Shown: one piece after another, positions 9,289 to 21,054 of the stretch | Position numbering within the stretch: the stretch's first letter is position 1 | Layout: each line of letters begins with the position of its first letter | From: Proales similis | Lineage: Eukaryota; Rotifera; Eurotatoria; Ploima; Proalidae | Reading direction: 5' to 3' | DNA: 64,000 nucleotides | Assembly: GCA_019059635.1 (NCBI GenBank) | Contig: JAGVRJ010000002.1 | Span: forward strand, 1,116,001-1,180,000 | Program-made: the position numbers and the translations under genes | The notes under the pieces: model-generated | The model's input: the letters and a program-made list of their open reading frames with translations, nothing else | Told to the model about the DNA's origin: nothing | The model's database searches: none

Positions 9289-12200
9289 ATGAGAGCCTAC
9301 TGCATTCTTATGCTTACGCTCATTCTCTATCCAAAAGAGGGCGTGAGAAGCGAAAAGTTTAGTTCGAGTAAGTATTTTCACAGTCAACTTCCACAAGTAA
9401 GAATAAATGAGGCAAAATGGATTCGCAGCGGAAGAACTGATGATGAGCGAGGACTTGCTTTTGGTCCCAGTTGAGTCCGACGAGCTGTTTAGTAACCGAG
9501 TTGGGCGAGTTGTTCGACAAGTCGACGAGTCCGAGGAGGGTTCCGGTACATTTGATGGTGCGTATCAAGTCGCTCTCTGTCGCATTTAATCTTCAACAAA
9601 TTAAAACAACAACAAATATCTCAAGTCAGCACAATTCAAAGCACTTCAGTTACTGAGCCGCCAGGTTTGTTTGTTTTCTTTAATCTAAAGCCTATCATTA
9701 GCCGTCGTTATGCTCATTTGTGTTCCAGCCCGAGCTCTGTTGACCGGCGCATTTGAGACTTCGGTCCTCGCACGATTCACGAGCCAGTGTGCGCCGATCA
9801 CCATTGCGCTCGACATTGAATTGAACATATTCGATCGGCTCTACTCGAGCTTAAAAGTAAGTGGCCATAGAGCGACGGCCTTGAGCAATTATAAGAAGAC
9901 GACAAACATTGCGATAGTTGTTTCCCAACGGACTTGTTTTATTCGGCTCGGAATCGGCAGAGTACTGCGAGCCACCGGGATCCATCGAGAGTCTGAATCG
10001 GGCATTTTTGGCGCCATTCTGGACCTCTTCTAACTTCGACTCGGTTGGTTCGCATTTGTTTTCAGTCTGAAGACTGCCTTGAAAGTAAAAACTGACCATT
10101 GCGCGATTTAAAGGCTTCTGGGATAACTGTTGGCCAATACTATCCTTCACGACGAGATGAGAATCTATTTCAACAAGTGAGCTCGATTATCTCGTTGCCA
10201 AGTGCGGCCAGGGCGAGTCTAGCAGCGTCTGATATTGACTCCATATTGACAATCACTTGGACCAATCTCAAGCCCTCGATCCAATCAAGCGAGGTTCGAA
10301 AAACTGCTCATTCTCTGTTTGGTTTTATATTTCACGTTTAGCCAACTACTCGTCAGCAGAGAGCCTCGTTCCAGCTTGTATTGGCCGTGTCCTATTCCAC
10401 AGGCAAGCAGTACGCCATATTCAACTACGGCTCCATAAACTGGACGAATGCGGCGGCCAAGAATGTTTTGATCGGCTTCGGAGACCGACAGGGACGCAAC
10501 GTGATTAATCAATTCAGCAGTTTGCAGCAGTCTCGCGCTGATCCAGCTTCCATAGACACTGAGATTGGCAATCGAGGTAAGAGCTTGATCATCTCTTCAT
10601 TTAGAGTTACATTCAATTGTGTCTCCAAGGCCAAGTCGGCGTTTATGTCTACGAACTGTTTAGCACCTACACACTGGACGCGTGTGAGAACTGGTACTTT
10701 AATCGACTTGGAGCGCAACAACAAGTTGTGTTGAACTCAAAGCCGTGAGTGCAGTTCTAAACTCTCCTCAACTCGCAATATCTCTACTCGGCTTTAATAA
10801 GAATCATCGCTTGTCCCGCTTTCCGGTTTCTTATACTGTTCAGTCCTTTTTACACTTCAATTGAAACGTGGCGAGTGACAAGCAAATGCTATATTCTCCG
10901 ATCATCGGCCTTCTTTCCCATTTTCCATCAGCAGGTAAGACGCTTGCTGCTCCGAGAGGCCAATCAGAGTTGAACGAATTTCTCGCCAAGATCTGCTGCT
11001 ATGATTCGTCCTCGAACTTCTTGATCACAGGTGGTACACAGGCCGGATTTGTCTACGACTCGGCTCAAGCTGGCGATTTACTTCAGGCCAAGTAAACGGA
11101 AAAGCGTTGTGTCCGAGTGTCTTAGATCTAAAAACTTGTGATGAAACTAATAGCCGTGAGTGCTGCAGCTCGAATAACTGGCAGAACTGTCAACGATTCT
11201 TCACATTGAACCCGCCCAGTCAATTCCCATTCAACTTCTTCTTTCAATTCGGTGGGTCGATTCTCTTCAAATCAACTCTCTTCATCAGGAGGTCTTAATG
11301 CGTTCACAGCTTGGGGTGGAGGTGATCCACACATAACTACGTTTGACAATTTGACATATACCTTCAACGGCCTGGGAAAATTTGTGATGGCTCGAGCGAA
11401 TGACAATTCGTTTGAAATGCAGGCGCGCACTGTTGAGATCACCAACACCGAGACAAACCTAACGGGCACTTGGTTCGATGCGTTCGCAGTCAAAACCATT
11501 CGAACCCCGATAATTGAGATAAGCCTGGCGAATGCCAAGTCCGAAGATGCTCATTTTGGCAAGTTTCTACCCATTTACTCTTCACGCTGATTGAATGAAT
11601 GAAAAATTAAAATTTAAAGAACTGTTTGTCAATCGAGTTCAACAGCCGAGCTTTGTCCGCAACCAGGCCTTTCGGCAAGAGTTCGCATGTCTGGACGCTT
11701 CTAACTTGATTTGTGCCACAGTCCTGCAAGATTCAGACCAAGTCTCGCTTTTGTTCTACAACGGCTTGGGACTGACTTTGCAGAAATCGCAAGTTAGAAC
11801 GCCGTCGGGACGAAGCGAGTCGTGGATAACAAGTTCAGTGTCGCTTCAAAACACGATTGTCGACTACATTGGCGCAACGGTCGGTCTCCTGGGCAATAAC
11901 AATCGACAGCCGGCCGATGATCTTATTGGTCGTAATGGCCAAGTACCAAACGATCCTAACCGAGAGCGCGACATTTACGCGGTGGCAACCACATGTAGGT
12001 GGCGATAGTAGCGCACTCACTCAGTAAATCATCAAATTGAACCACAAAGGGGCTCTAACTGCTCAAGATGAAGACTTGTTCAGTAGTGCAAGTGTGCCAG
12101 GCAATCGACAATTTTTGCCAAGCTTCTTCGACGAGCTTCAATTTCAAAACGCGTCGGTCAGCAGCCAATGTCAAAATTCTCGTTTCTGTCTGGCCGATGC

Positions 12201-15200
12201 GGTCATTACGGGCCTTGTTGGTGTTGGCCTAGGCACTCGTGACGGTCTGTCCAGAACAGTCGAGGCGAAAGTTGAAGCCCAGCGAGTGGCGGCTCAGATC
12301 AACTTTCTAAACGAGTCAATCAGAGTCGACTGGAGCGATAATTCAAGAATATCGATCGTGGCCGAGATAACCAATGCCGCCAACGTTCAAGTGCAAAGGC
12401 AAAACATGGCCGACGCCCTGATCACAATTCAAGACCTTTCCACAACTCTCAAGCGGCTTGTGATTGCGTACGCTCCTCGTCAGGGCGAGTATCCAGTCTT
12501 TGAGTGAGTGCGCGCTGCCTTTCGCTCTCTTTCCAAGATTAATTCCATTTTGGCAAAGAATTGTTGCCTCAACTGTGGACGGCTCGCAAACTCGTCGTTT
12601 TTTTCCTCTTTCGCTTGTTTGCAACTGCAAATCGCTTGACTCGAGCAACCAATGTAACTTTGCGGTCGTTTCCCAGTACTTGAACGCGTTTGTGCGACAA
12701 GTAGGCTGCGATTGTGCTCCGTCATTCACAGGTTTGTGCCTTATTCGACCCGCTCATCGAGATGCTTGTGTCAAGAGGTCAAAATCTTAAGGAACCAATT
12801 GTGACTCGCTCACTGATTTCTGCTCGTTGCCAAACAACTGTGACTTGTATCCGCTGTTCAATCCGAACCTTGCATGCCAATCGCTGAGCTTGGCCGAGCA
12901 GCGCGCCCAGAATCAATCATACGAATGCGTAGGACGCTGTTCAAGTGGCTTCACTCGGGACTCGATCGGCGCCTGCATTGGTTGGTTACTCACTTCCGGG
13001 CTTCTTAAATGAGCGATTATCAAACTCGTCTCGTCAAGACATAAACGAGTGTCAGACTGGCAATCCGTGTCCAGCAGCTGCTACTTGCGTCAACACTCTT
13101 GGCAGCTTTAAATGTGAATGTCCAGAGAATTTCGAATACGACGGAAACGTTTGCAAAGGTACATGACCTTGACAGCCGAGTCTAATTTACTAGCGCACTG
13201 ACACGTTACGATTTAAACTCAAAGTGATCGAGTACTGTGAAACGCCTTTGAACGACTGCGATTCAATTTGTTCCAACATTCCCGGCGGAGTAGTGTGCTC
13301 GTGCTACAGCGGCTACAATTTGGTGAATGGAAATCGCTGCGTTATTGGTAGCGCTCATACGATCCGGATCGAGTTGATCTCGACACTAACAAAATCTTAA
13401 ACTTTAGGACAACTGAGTCCAAGTTGTAACGTTCTCGCCTGCTCTCAGTTGTGTGTGACCGATCCGATAAGTCAATTAAGCTCATGCCAATGCCGGCTGG
13501 GCTATCAACTGCAGGCCGACAATCGAACTTGCGTCGGTATGAAAGCGTTCGCGGTCTCCTATAATCGAATCTAATCCAATCTATGCTTCAAAAGATATAA
13601 ACGAATGCCAGCAGCAGAACGGCGGCTGCTCTGACGGCTGTCAAAACTTGCTCGGCTCCTTTCAATGCGTTTGTCCAAGTGGAACTCGACTCGATGACAA
13701 CCGACGAACTTGCGAAGGTGAGCAAACAGCTGTCTCAATTGATGCAGACTGGCAACTAAACGAAAACAAAGAATGCCCGGCAAACACATACGGTCCATCT
13801 TGCTCATCGACGTGCAACTGCGTCAACGCAGTCGCTTGTGATCCTGTCTCGGGATGCGTTTGTCAAACAGGATTCACTGGCGCCGATTGTTCAGTGCCAC
13901 TAGATCCTTGCCAGGGTACACACAGTCGCCCAGTTTTCACAATTTGTAGAAACCTGCACATTTTCCCTCATTCGTCGTCAAGGTGTGACCAGGCCGGCCA
14001 ATACAGTTTGTTCGAATGTAAACGGATTTGCAATATTCACTTGTCAACTGGGTTTCGAGCAAAACACGAACGGCCAGTGTGTTGGTCAGTGCTTTGAAAT
14101 TTGAGTTTGTTTTCTTCTTTTAAACTGGCCCCTTTAGCGGTCGATTTCTGCGATCCAAACCCTTGTCCAGCGAATTCAACATGTGTCAGTCAGAGCTTGG
14201 GCTTCACTTGTAGCTGCGCTGCCGGCTTTACGTACAATTCGGTGAGTAAAAAGCCTTCTTCTTTTATCTACCGTTTAACTGATTCTGATTTAATGTTCAA
14301 AAGGCGACCAATGCTTGCCAGGATATAAACGAATGCCAAACTCTGGCCAATGCTTGTCCGCCTCTTTCGACATGTTTCAACGTGAACGGTGATTATTATT
14401 GCGAATGTCAACAAGGCTACTTTGATCCGCGCGGTAATGACCGACCTGAACTGTGTTGATTGCTGGCTCATGTACAGAATCTCTTTCTCAAGACTCGGCG
14501 GCTCTCAGGCTAAAGGACGTCAACTGCGCCGACATAAACGAGTGCGTCGCTTTTCCGGGCATATGCGGTCTAGGGCAGACATGCACCAACTCTGAAGGCT
14601 CCTACGTTTGTTCAGCCCTTACCACAGTCACGACATCGACCACGACAACAACAATAACTCCCACCACAAGTACAACCAGCACTACTGGTACAACTGGCTC
14701 AACTGAAACTACAAGCACCGTGAGCACCACAAGTACAGAGAGCACAACTGGTCCCACAATTTCAACTCCGACGTCAACACCGTCGACAAGCACCTTGACA
14801 TCTTCAGAGGCAACAAGCACAACCACCAAAAATGTGCCCACTGATACAACGTCTCTGCTCCTTGCGGTGCTAATTCCAACCATTTTGGTCCTGATTCTCA
14901 CCATAATCGCCTCGTCGGTCACATTCTGTTGGATTAGGATGTAAGTATCAGGCCGATTAAACTCATCAACTAATCGTTGAAAGGGTCGATTGCACTAATG
15001 CGTCGTCGAATCAAGGAGGAGCAATCGAGCGATTGCAACAAGGCAACCTAAAGAAAGAGCAGAAGGACCAGGCCCGCAAACATTTGAAAGTGTGTTCAAT
15101 CGTGACTTGCTCGACACTGGCGAATTTGACAATCACATGGGTCAGCGTAATGACCGCACTATTTACCGTGCCAATTATCCGGTCGAGCCAGGTCCCAGCA

Positions 15201-15724
15201 ATTCGGACGAAGATTTCATCAGAGCCCTTGAAAGTAGGACCATCAAAGACCATTTCTTAATTTGGTTCTAACGCACTTTTAAAAGACAATGCCAGACATA
15301 AACAAAAGTCGACGATTGGCCGACCTAATTCAGTATTCACCGGATCTTCGCTCAGCATGCCAACCGGCTTTTATGAAAACACTTCGCCTTATGGCGAGTT
15401 CAACCAGCGCGCCCAAGACCGTGACGACATATTCGACGACGAATCATTTAGTCCTTTCGAAGAATATGACGAAGACGATAATTTGGACGATTTCATCGAA
15501 GCATTTAACCCCAACGTTATGGTAAGTCAGACAGGCACGCTTTTCAGACTAACTTTGAACTTGAATGATTGCTCCAAGATCCCAAGACCCAAGTTACAAA
15601 GAAACCCGATGAAAATCTTCAAGGTAAGTTCAGCTGCTGCCTCTCTACTTGCCCAATTCTCATTTACTGTTCTCTAGCTTGGCCCAAGAGCTGGCAAATA
15701 ACTTGTTGTCGACAATTAACTTAA
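9289..15724 (+). CDS. MUC4/Mesh-like membrane protein: NIDO-AMOP-VWD-EGF repeats-Ser/Thr region-TM
   Basis: About 25 short exons joined by introns of 37-80 bases give roughly 1,650 residues. Order: signal peptide ([14 protein letters not shown], exon ends 9367); NIDO domain (exons about 9740-10735, with [18 protein letters not shown] and [11 protein letters not shown]); AMOP domain (about 10797-11249, with ICCYD and [12 protein letters not shown]); VWD domain (from about 11289, [20 protein letters not shown], with the family's GLLGNNN); then a MUC4-like region and about ten EGF modules (12770-14620), four starting DINEC and probably Ca-binding. A Thr/Ser tract (14620-14840), one transmembrane helix (14865-14935, [18 protein letters not shown]) and an acidic tail ([19 protein letters not shown]) close the protein. 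Each EGF exon is bounded by phase-1 introns. The intron at 11559-11619 has a GC donor. The family acts in epithelial adhesion or mucosal barriers. The stop is at 15722-15724, or 15699-15701 with another acceptor. Confidence 0.85.
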
Positions 15725-15755
15725 ACTGTTTGTTTTTCTCTCCTTATTTATTGCC

Positions 15756-15761
15756 AATAAA
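15756..15761 (+). other. Poly(A) signal AATAAA of the NIDO/EGF gene
   Basis: AATAAA 32 bases after the likely stop codon and only about 145 bases before the AAR2 ATG. Confidence 0.6.
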
Positions 15762-15906
15762 CAATTGCTTTGACATTTAAATTGAAAAATTTCCAACTTT
15801 TCTGTACGTTTATTGTGCAACGTCGACTAGGTGCGTGTGTTGCGATAGTTTTTTTTTGAATTCTAGCCGATTCTGTGATTGCCAGGACGCAGCTGATTTG
15901 CCAATA

Positions 15907-17163
15907 ATGAGCAACTTGGAGTTTGACGCCAATAAACTGTTCGAGGCCGGCGCAATACTGCTATTTTTAGAATGTCCGACCAACACTGAGTTCGGCATTG
16001 ACTACAACTGCTGGCGAACAGGCGAAAAGTTTAAAGGCGTTAAAATGATTCCGCCCGGCATCCATTTCATTTATTTTTCAGCCTGTAGCAAGCAAGGCGA
16101 CGTTGGCCTTCGTTCCGGCTTCTTTTACAATTTCAAGCTCAAGGAAATGGTGGCCAAAAAGTGGAACAAACACACTGAGAGCGTAGAAAGCGAGATTTTC
16201 AACCAAGACCAGTTGGACAACTTTGACGCCAACAAACGCGACATGGACCGCTTTCTGGGCGCCTATCCCTTCGATGAATATAAACGATGGAAGTCGCTTT
16301 CAAATCATTTAAGTGAACGGCTCGTTCAAGCTCTGATGCCCAAGTCCGGAATTGTGTCGAGCGAAGCGCAGCTAGAAGGGGCCACATTTAAGAAGGGTCG
16401 AAGCGAAAGCGCAGCACCATTGAAAGCTGAAAAGCGAAGCGAAAAAGAAATGGAAAGCCTCAAAGTGAACACGGACACGCTCAAGATGCCGGCTTCTCTA
16501 CAAGAGGCCGAAGGGCGCCTACCCGAAATGAAGCAAGCCGAAGAGACTGCTCTCCGGTTCACCGAATTTTCTCAACTCAAATATCCGATCGATAGCACTC
16601 CGGATCAGATAACGGCTCACTCTATTGATTGGACATTTCGATTGGAAAATTTCATGGAAGAGCAGCAAAAGCGGCTTGAGCTAAGTTGCAAACAACCGAA
16701 CCTGGTTTTGGCTGAGCTGCAGTTTGCCTTCATTTGCTTTCTAATCGGACACGTTTACGATGCGTTTGAACAATGGCGACGACTCGTTGAGCTATTGTGC
16801 AACAGCGAAAAAGCCATTCTCGCTTATCCGGACATGTTCGCTCAGTTCATTCAAGTCATCTATTTCGAGCTGAAGGAAACGCCCGAGGACTTTTTCACGG
16901 ACATTGTGACCAAGGACAACTTTCTTGTGGTTCACTTGCACAACTTTTTCGACAACGTCAAACAGTGCTATTTGACGTGTTCACATTCAAACCTGAGCGG
17001 CGAGCTAAAGCAAAAATTGGAAACGCTCAAAAACAAGAGCGATCAGTTCAGAAGCTATTTAGAGAACAAGTTCGGATTTAACTTCGAAGACGAGCCCGAC
17101 GAGTACGCGCCGGCTATAGTTGACGTTGTTGATGAGGAACTGCAAGAGCTGGACGAACAGTGA
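15907..17163 (+). CDS. AAR2: AAR2 splicing factor (U5 snRNP assembly)
   Basis: One exon of 418 codons from ATG 15907. An upstream in-frame extension to 15835 crosses a likely acceptor (TTCTAG at 15861-15866), so I prefer the later start. The N-terminal part carries the AAR2 hallmark TEFGIDYNCWRTGEKFKGVK followed by MIPPGIHFIYFS, nearly as in animal AAR2. The C-terminal helical domain begins near residue 215 (RFTEFSQLKYP, LENFM, then LAELQFAFICFLIGHVYDAF). In yeast and animals AAR2 binds PRP8 during U5 snRNP maturation. A low-complexity charged linker (residues about 145-200) joins the two domains. It follows the NIDO/EGF gene very closely and converges on FEM1. Confidence 0.95.
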   Translation: MSNLEFDANKLFEAGAILLFLECPTNTEFGIDYNCWRTGEKFKGVKMIPPGIHFIYFSACSKQGDVGLRSGFFYNFKLKEMVAKKWNKHTESVESEIFNQDQLDNFDANKRDMDRFLGAYPFDEYKRWKSLSNHLSERLVQALMPKSGIVSSEAQLEGATFKKGRSESAAPLKAEKRSEKEMESLKVNTDTLKMPASLQEAEGRLPEMKQAEETALRFTEFSQLKYPIDSTPDQITAHSIDWTFRLENFMEEQQKRLELSCKQPNLVLAELQFAFICFLIGHVYDAFEQWRRLVELLCNSEKAILAYPDMFAQFIQVIYFELKETPEDFFTDIVTKDNFLVVHLHNFFDNVKQCYLTCSHSNLSGELKQKLETLKNKSDQFRSYLENKFGFNFEDEPDEYAPAIVDVVDEELQELDEQ

Positions 17164-17912
17164 ACCGCTTTCAAGTCGATTCAACATCGCGTCGTCGTAA
17201 TCAGCCGATCGGTCAGCATTCAAACGAGACATTTCTCTTTATACATTTGATTTATTCAAAGTGATGATGAAGTTCAATATTATATTTATATATGTCTATG
17301 TATAGTCTGGGTGAAGCGAATTAATGATTTAAATATATGATCGATGAAGAAGCATGTTTAAAATCGGGTAATCAGCATAAAAAAAAGAAGAGAAAATCAG
17401 AGAGAGAGAGAGACAGATGAAGAACGAAAAGAAAAATAATAAAATCAAATAATTGTTCAAGGAGGAGACCAAGGGCAAAAGGGTCTCGACTTGCTGATAG
17501 TGAATATGTCAAAATTTGGAGCAGAGCAGCAGCCAGTGTGGTGAGATGGAGATGAGTTGGTGGCAAACTTAAGCGACGAATGCAGACGCCTATTGGTAAT
17601 CGTCTGTCTGCTCTCTATTGTAGAAATGATGCATGCATGTCGTGTTTGATGATTGTGACGGTGGCCAAAATGCAAGCCAATCAATCTAGTTTTGTTTGTC
17701 TTGTTGTTAAAAATTGAAAAGCATGAGAAATTCTTGTGTCTATCAAACGAGCTGGAAAAAAAAGAAAGTTGATTAAATTTGAAAACGTTTTAACTATAAA
17801 TTTGGCCCCTAAAATGTCAATTTACTCAATCGGCTTTCGCTCGCTGGTGGTCTATAGTCTGAGTGAATTGGTTAGAAATGAAGATGCCGTCTTACAGACT
17901 CGTAGAGTAGAT
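17164..17912. other. Convergent spacer between AAR2 and FEM1
   Basis: Holds the 3' ends of two converging genes. AT-rich, with AG repeats at 17397-17414. No supported gene. Confidence 0.5.
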
Positions 17913-20174
17913 TTAGTGTTTGGATACAAAATCGGATAGTTTGCTTGAGAGAATTCCTTCGTAGTTGATCGAGTTTTGACGAATAACTTGCGCGGCCAGA
18001 CATTGAAGCGACATGTGATTGATCGGATTTATGAGCTGGTAGAGCTTGCCGCCTTTGTACATGTCGGCGGCGGTCTTGCGCGCCGCGTTCACCGTATCCA
18101 AATGAGAGCCGGACGAGAGCAGCAGATTTATGAGACGATCGCGGTCACTGCTCGTGCTTGGATCGGTCGGATTCGATAAGAGTGATGACGTCTGCCGATT
18201 GCTGGCGGCCAAATGAAGCGGCGTGTTGCGCTCGGCGTCGACTGCGTTCGGATCGGAGCCGCATTCTAGCAAGAGCGCGACCACTTCGGCCGAAGGGAAA
18301 CTTGTCAGTGTGTGATTTCGAATTGCGGACGAAGAGTCGCGAGAGACGGCCAAGTGAAGTAGAGTTGCTTTTTTGCTGTTGCGAGGATTCATTTTAATTA
18401 GCTCAAATACGAACCGCTTTAGCTCGAACGCCTCGGCCTCTGAGCAATGCTTGAGCGATTCGGCTACGACGACCAAAAAGTGAACAATTACGACCAGCGT
18501 GCGGTCGAAGTGAGCCGTTTCAAAGTTGCTCGACGGCGTCGGACTTGCCGCGTTTGATTGCTGAGTTTGACTGTTGGTGGCGTCGGCGGGCGGCGTGTTG
18601 GGCGGCGTGTCCAATATGCTTCCGCCGCACTCGCACTGCTCATTCGATCGCATGTCATTCCTGATCAACGCTTGAAGGTTGCTCCGTCCGCTCGCATTCT
18701 TGTTGCCCGATACATTGTTATGTAGCGACTGCTGGGTCTTGTTGAACCATTTCAGGCCTCGTTTCACTTCTTCGACTGCTTTTTGCAAAATTTTCAACAC
18801 GGTCGATTTGTAGACATGAAGCATAGTAAAGAGAGTCGAGTCCTCCGTGATAGCGTCTGTCTGCTGCTGTTGTTGTGTTTGCTCGTTTCTGGCTTGACTG
18901 CCGGCCGAATTTGAGGGTGTAAGCTGCTTCTGCATGTATTGAAACAATTCAGTGAACGAAAGAAAGGAGCTTTGAATCATCGGATGTAGAGGCTCAAGTG
19001 ATTTCTGCTGCGTTTCCAGGGCGTAGTACCAGAGCAGAATGCATTTTCTGAAGTTGCCACAGTCGGCGTAGACAGCGCCTCGGTACCGAATGTAATAGGT
19101 CGTGTCGGGATGAGTAGGGCCGAGAATTCGCTCGCGAATGAGCAACGCCTGCATTCGAACTTCGTCCGGATCGACAATTAAATCGACAAGCTCTTTTTCG
19201 TTCGTGAATTCGATAGCATAGTCGTAGGCCTCTACTGGCGTGTAGTTTAGATGGCGCTCTTTGGAGTAAATATCTTCGGCGTCGTTCGCGATGCACTGAG
19301 CGCCGAACTCGTCTCTTTTCTGAAGCGCCAGCTTCCAATAGTTAAACGCCGATAGAATGTCATGCTTTTTGTCCACACAGGTGGAGCCGAGCAGTTCGAG
19401 CGCGCTGATTTTCTCTTGCGGCTCACACTCTGGACTGTTGAGCAAGTACTCGACAATTGACGCGTGGCCAGTTACAGCGGCCGCCAGCATCGGTGTCATT
19501 TGATATGCGTCCGGAGCCATTTTGGCTTTGTGGCTCAGCAACAGTTTCATGATTTCTAAACTCCCGCATTCGGCACAGTCGTGCAGGGCTGTGTTGCCTT
19601 TCACGCTCTTTCGATTTAGATCGGCGCCTTTGGTGATTAAATACTTGGAGATGTCATAGTGGCCCTTGTAGCAGGCGATCATCAGGCACGTGTGCCCGTG
19701 TCGATTGGCAATCTCAATGTCGGCGTTGTTCTCCACCAGGTACTTGACTATTTCAAGATGGCCGTCAAAACAGGCCGCTCTGAGCGCCGTGCTGTTCGAC
19801 TTGGTGGTCGAGTTCACATTAGCTCCTTTGCTAATCAAGTATTTTACAATGCGTAGATGGCCGGCCGCACTGGCACACCAGAGGGGCGGTGCGCCTTCGA
19901 TGTTCTCGCCCTCGAAATTCACAAGGCCAGTCTGTTCCAGGTTGACGCCGCACTGTTCAATCAAATACTCGACTACGTCATGATGGCCGTTTCGGCAGGC
20001 CATGATCAGACATGTGGCACCGTTGTATTTAGTCGATGTGATTCGCTTCCTTTCGTCCCTTGACCGTTTGTTGAGATACTGCTTGAGCTGTTTGAGCTTG
20101 CCGGACTTGGCCAGCTGGTAAGCAATCTCGTGCGCCTCCATATGATCGGCGAAGCGTGGAAGTGCGGACGACAT
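17913..20174 (-). CDS. FEM1 ankyrin-repeat protein, CUL2 ubiquitin-ligase substrate receptor (FEM1A/C type)
   Basis: A single uninterrupted exon of 753 codons. Residues about 45-290 are ankyrin repeats (NGATCLIMACRNGHHDVVEY, EGAPPLWCASAAGHLRIVKY, NSTALRAACFDGHLEIVKYL, HGHTCLMIACYKGHYDISKY, KGNTALHDCAECGSLEIMKL). The ALELLGSTCVDKKHD region follows, then LLIRERILGPTHPDTTYYIR and two C-terminal ankyrin repeats. This order and wording match animal FEM1A/FEM1C rather than FEM1B. FEM1 proteins deliver proteins with certain C-terminal degrons to CUL2-elongin ligase. Residues about 425-575 form a Q/S/T-rich insertion. An acceptor-like CTTTTAG lies 12 bases before the ATG, so a 5'UTR intron is possible. 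Confidence 0.95.
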   Translation of the reverse strand: MSSALPRFADHMEAHEIAYQLAKSGKLKQLKQYLNKRSRDERKRITSTKYNGATCLIMACRNGHHDVVEYLIEQCGVNLEQTGLVNFEGENIEGAPPLWCASAAGHLRIVKYLISKGANVNSTTKSNSTALRAACFDGHLEIVKYLVENNADIEIANRHGHTCLMIACYKGHYDISKYLITKGADLNRKSVKGNTALHDCAECGSLEIMKLLLSHKAKMAPDAYQMTPMLAAAVTGHASIVEYLLNSPECEPQEKISALELLGSTCVDKKHDILSAFNYWKLALQKRDEFGAQCIANDAEDIYSKERHLNYTPVEAYDYAIEFTNEKELVDLIVDPDEVRMQALLIRERILGPTHPDTTYYIRYRGAVYADCGNFRKCILLWYYALETQQKSLEPLHPMIQSSFLSFTELFQYMQKQLTPSNSAGSQARNEQTQQQQQTDAITEDSTLFTMLHVYKSTVLKILQKAVEEVKRGLKWFNKTQQSLHNNVSGNKNASGRSNLQALIRNDMRSNEQCECGGSILDTPPNTPPADATNSQTQQSNAASPTPSSNFETAHFDRTLVVIVHFLVVVAESLKHCSEAEAFELKRFVFELIKMNPRNSKKATLLHLAVSRDSSSAIRNHTLTSFPSAEVVALLLECGSDPNAVDAERNTPLHLAASNRQTSSLLSNPTDPSTSSDRDRLINLLLSSGSHLDTVNAARKTAADMYKGGKLYQLINPINHMSLQCLAAQVIRQNSINYEGILSSKLSDFVSKH

Positions 20175-21054
20175 TCAACTCTATATCTAAAAGGCTGTTC
20201 TAAACAAGTTCATTGATTAGTGGCTTCATAATGGCGCTCTTCGGATTATGGCTACGCTGGAGTGAAATACATTTAGCTCGCTGTCTACTAGCATGGAAGC
20301 CAAGCACGGCTCTGATTGAGGTTCTAGAAGCTCTTGGTTTCTGTAAACTCGCCCGACAACCTCCACACCGAAAGAGAGCGAGAATATGAACGAACGCAAA
20401 ATCGCAAGTTCAATACCTCTTGCATTCAGTAAACACACATCGCTTGGCAAAATTATTCGGCTAAGAGCATTATAATAAGAAATGGCTCATATTCATATAT
20501 TTTCGCATCCATAATTAACCAACGTTCGCATTAGAGTGCTGGGCGCGTAGAGAGGACTGACTCGACCGATCACTTTGCTTGGCGCAAAATTGCCTCAGCC
20601 TTTCTCTCTCTCCGTGTCGGTCGTGTATGCGTGCGCGAATTTGTGACCTTAAAATCAACGCCGAAATATTGGGAGGGCGACGACTTGATGATTTCATTGA
20701 AGAGAAAGAGGCGAAAAACAAAGAGGCCAGAAGCTCTTGAGCACGACATGTTGCCGATTGCCGAGGCGACCAGGACAATGCCGAATGCAGAACAAGCTTC
20801 GTATTCGCCTTATTTCGCCTCCAAATATGCAGATGAGAACATGATCGAGCTCTTTGCGCCAACACAGACATTGCCTGCCGAGTGCACATTTTTGGCGAAA
20901 TAGAAATGCGTCATGTAAGTGCGGGCAAGATGCGCCAATGAGAAAGGCCGCCGAATAAAAGTAGAAGCAGCAAACAGAGAGTGGAATTAGAGGCTCGAGT
21001 CGATTGCGGTGGCGTGATACTCGTCTTAAAGTGGAGAATAATAGACAAAAAAAA
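20175..21054. other. Divergent spacer between FEM1 and PI-PLC, with an unresolved short ORF
   Basis: Should contain both promoters. A 71-codon plus-strand frame from ATG 20688 to 20903 has a basic start (MISLKRKRRKTKRPE) and no domain I recognise; it may be upstream leader sequence of the PI-PLC transcript, or chance. Confidence 0.35.

Noticed and set aside
20688-20903. 71-codon frame upstream of the PI-PLC gene
   Set aside because: Has an ATG and a basic start but no recognisable family and no second exon found; could be leader sequence. Kept only as a note in the spacer entry.
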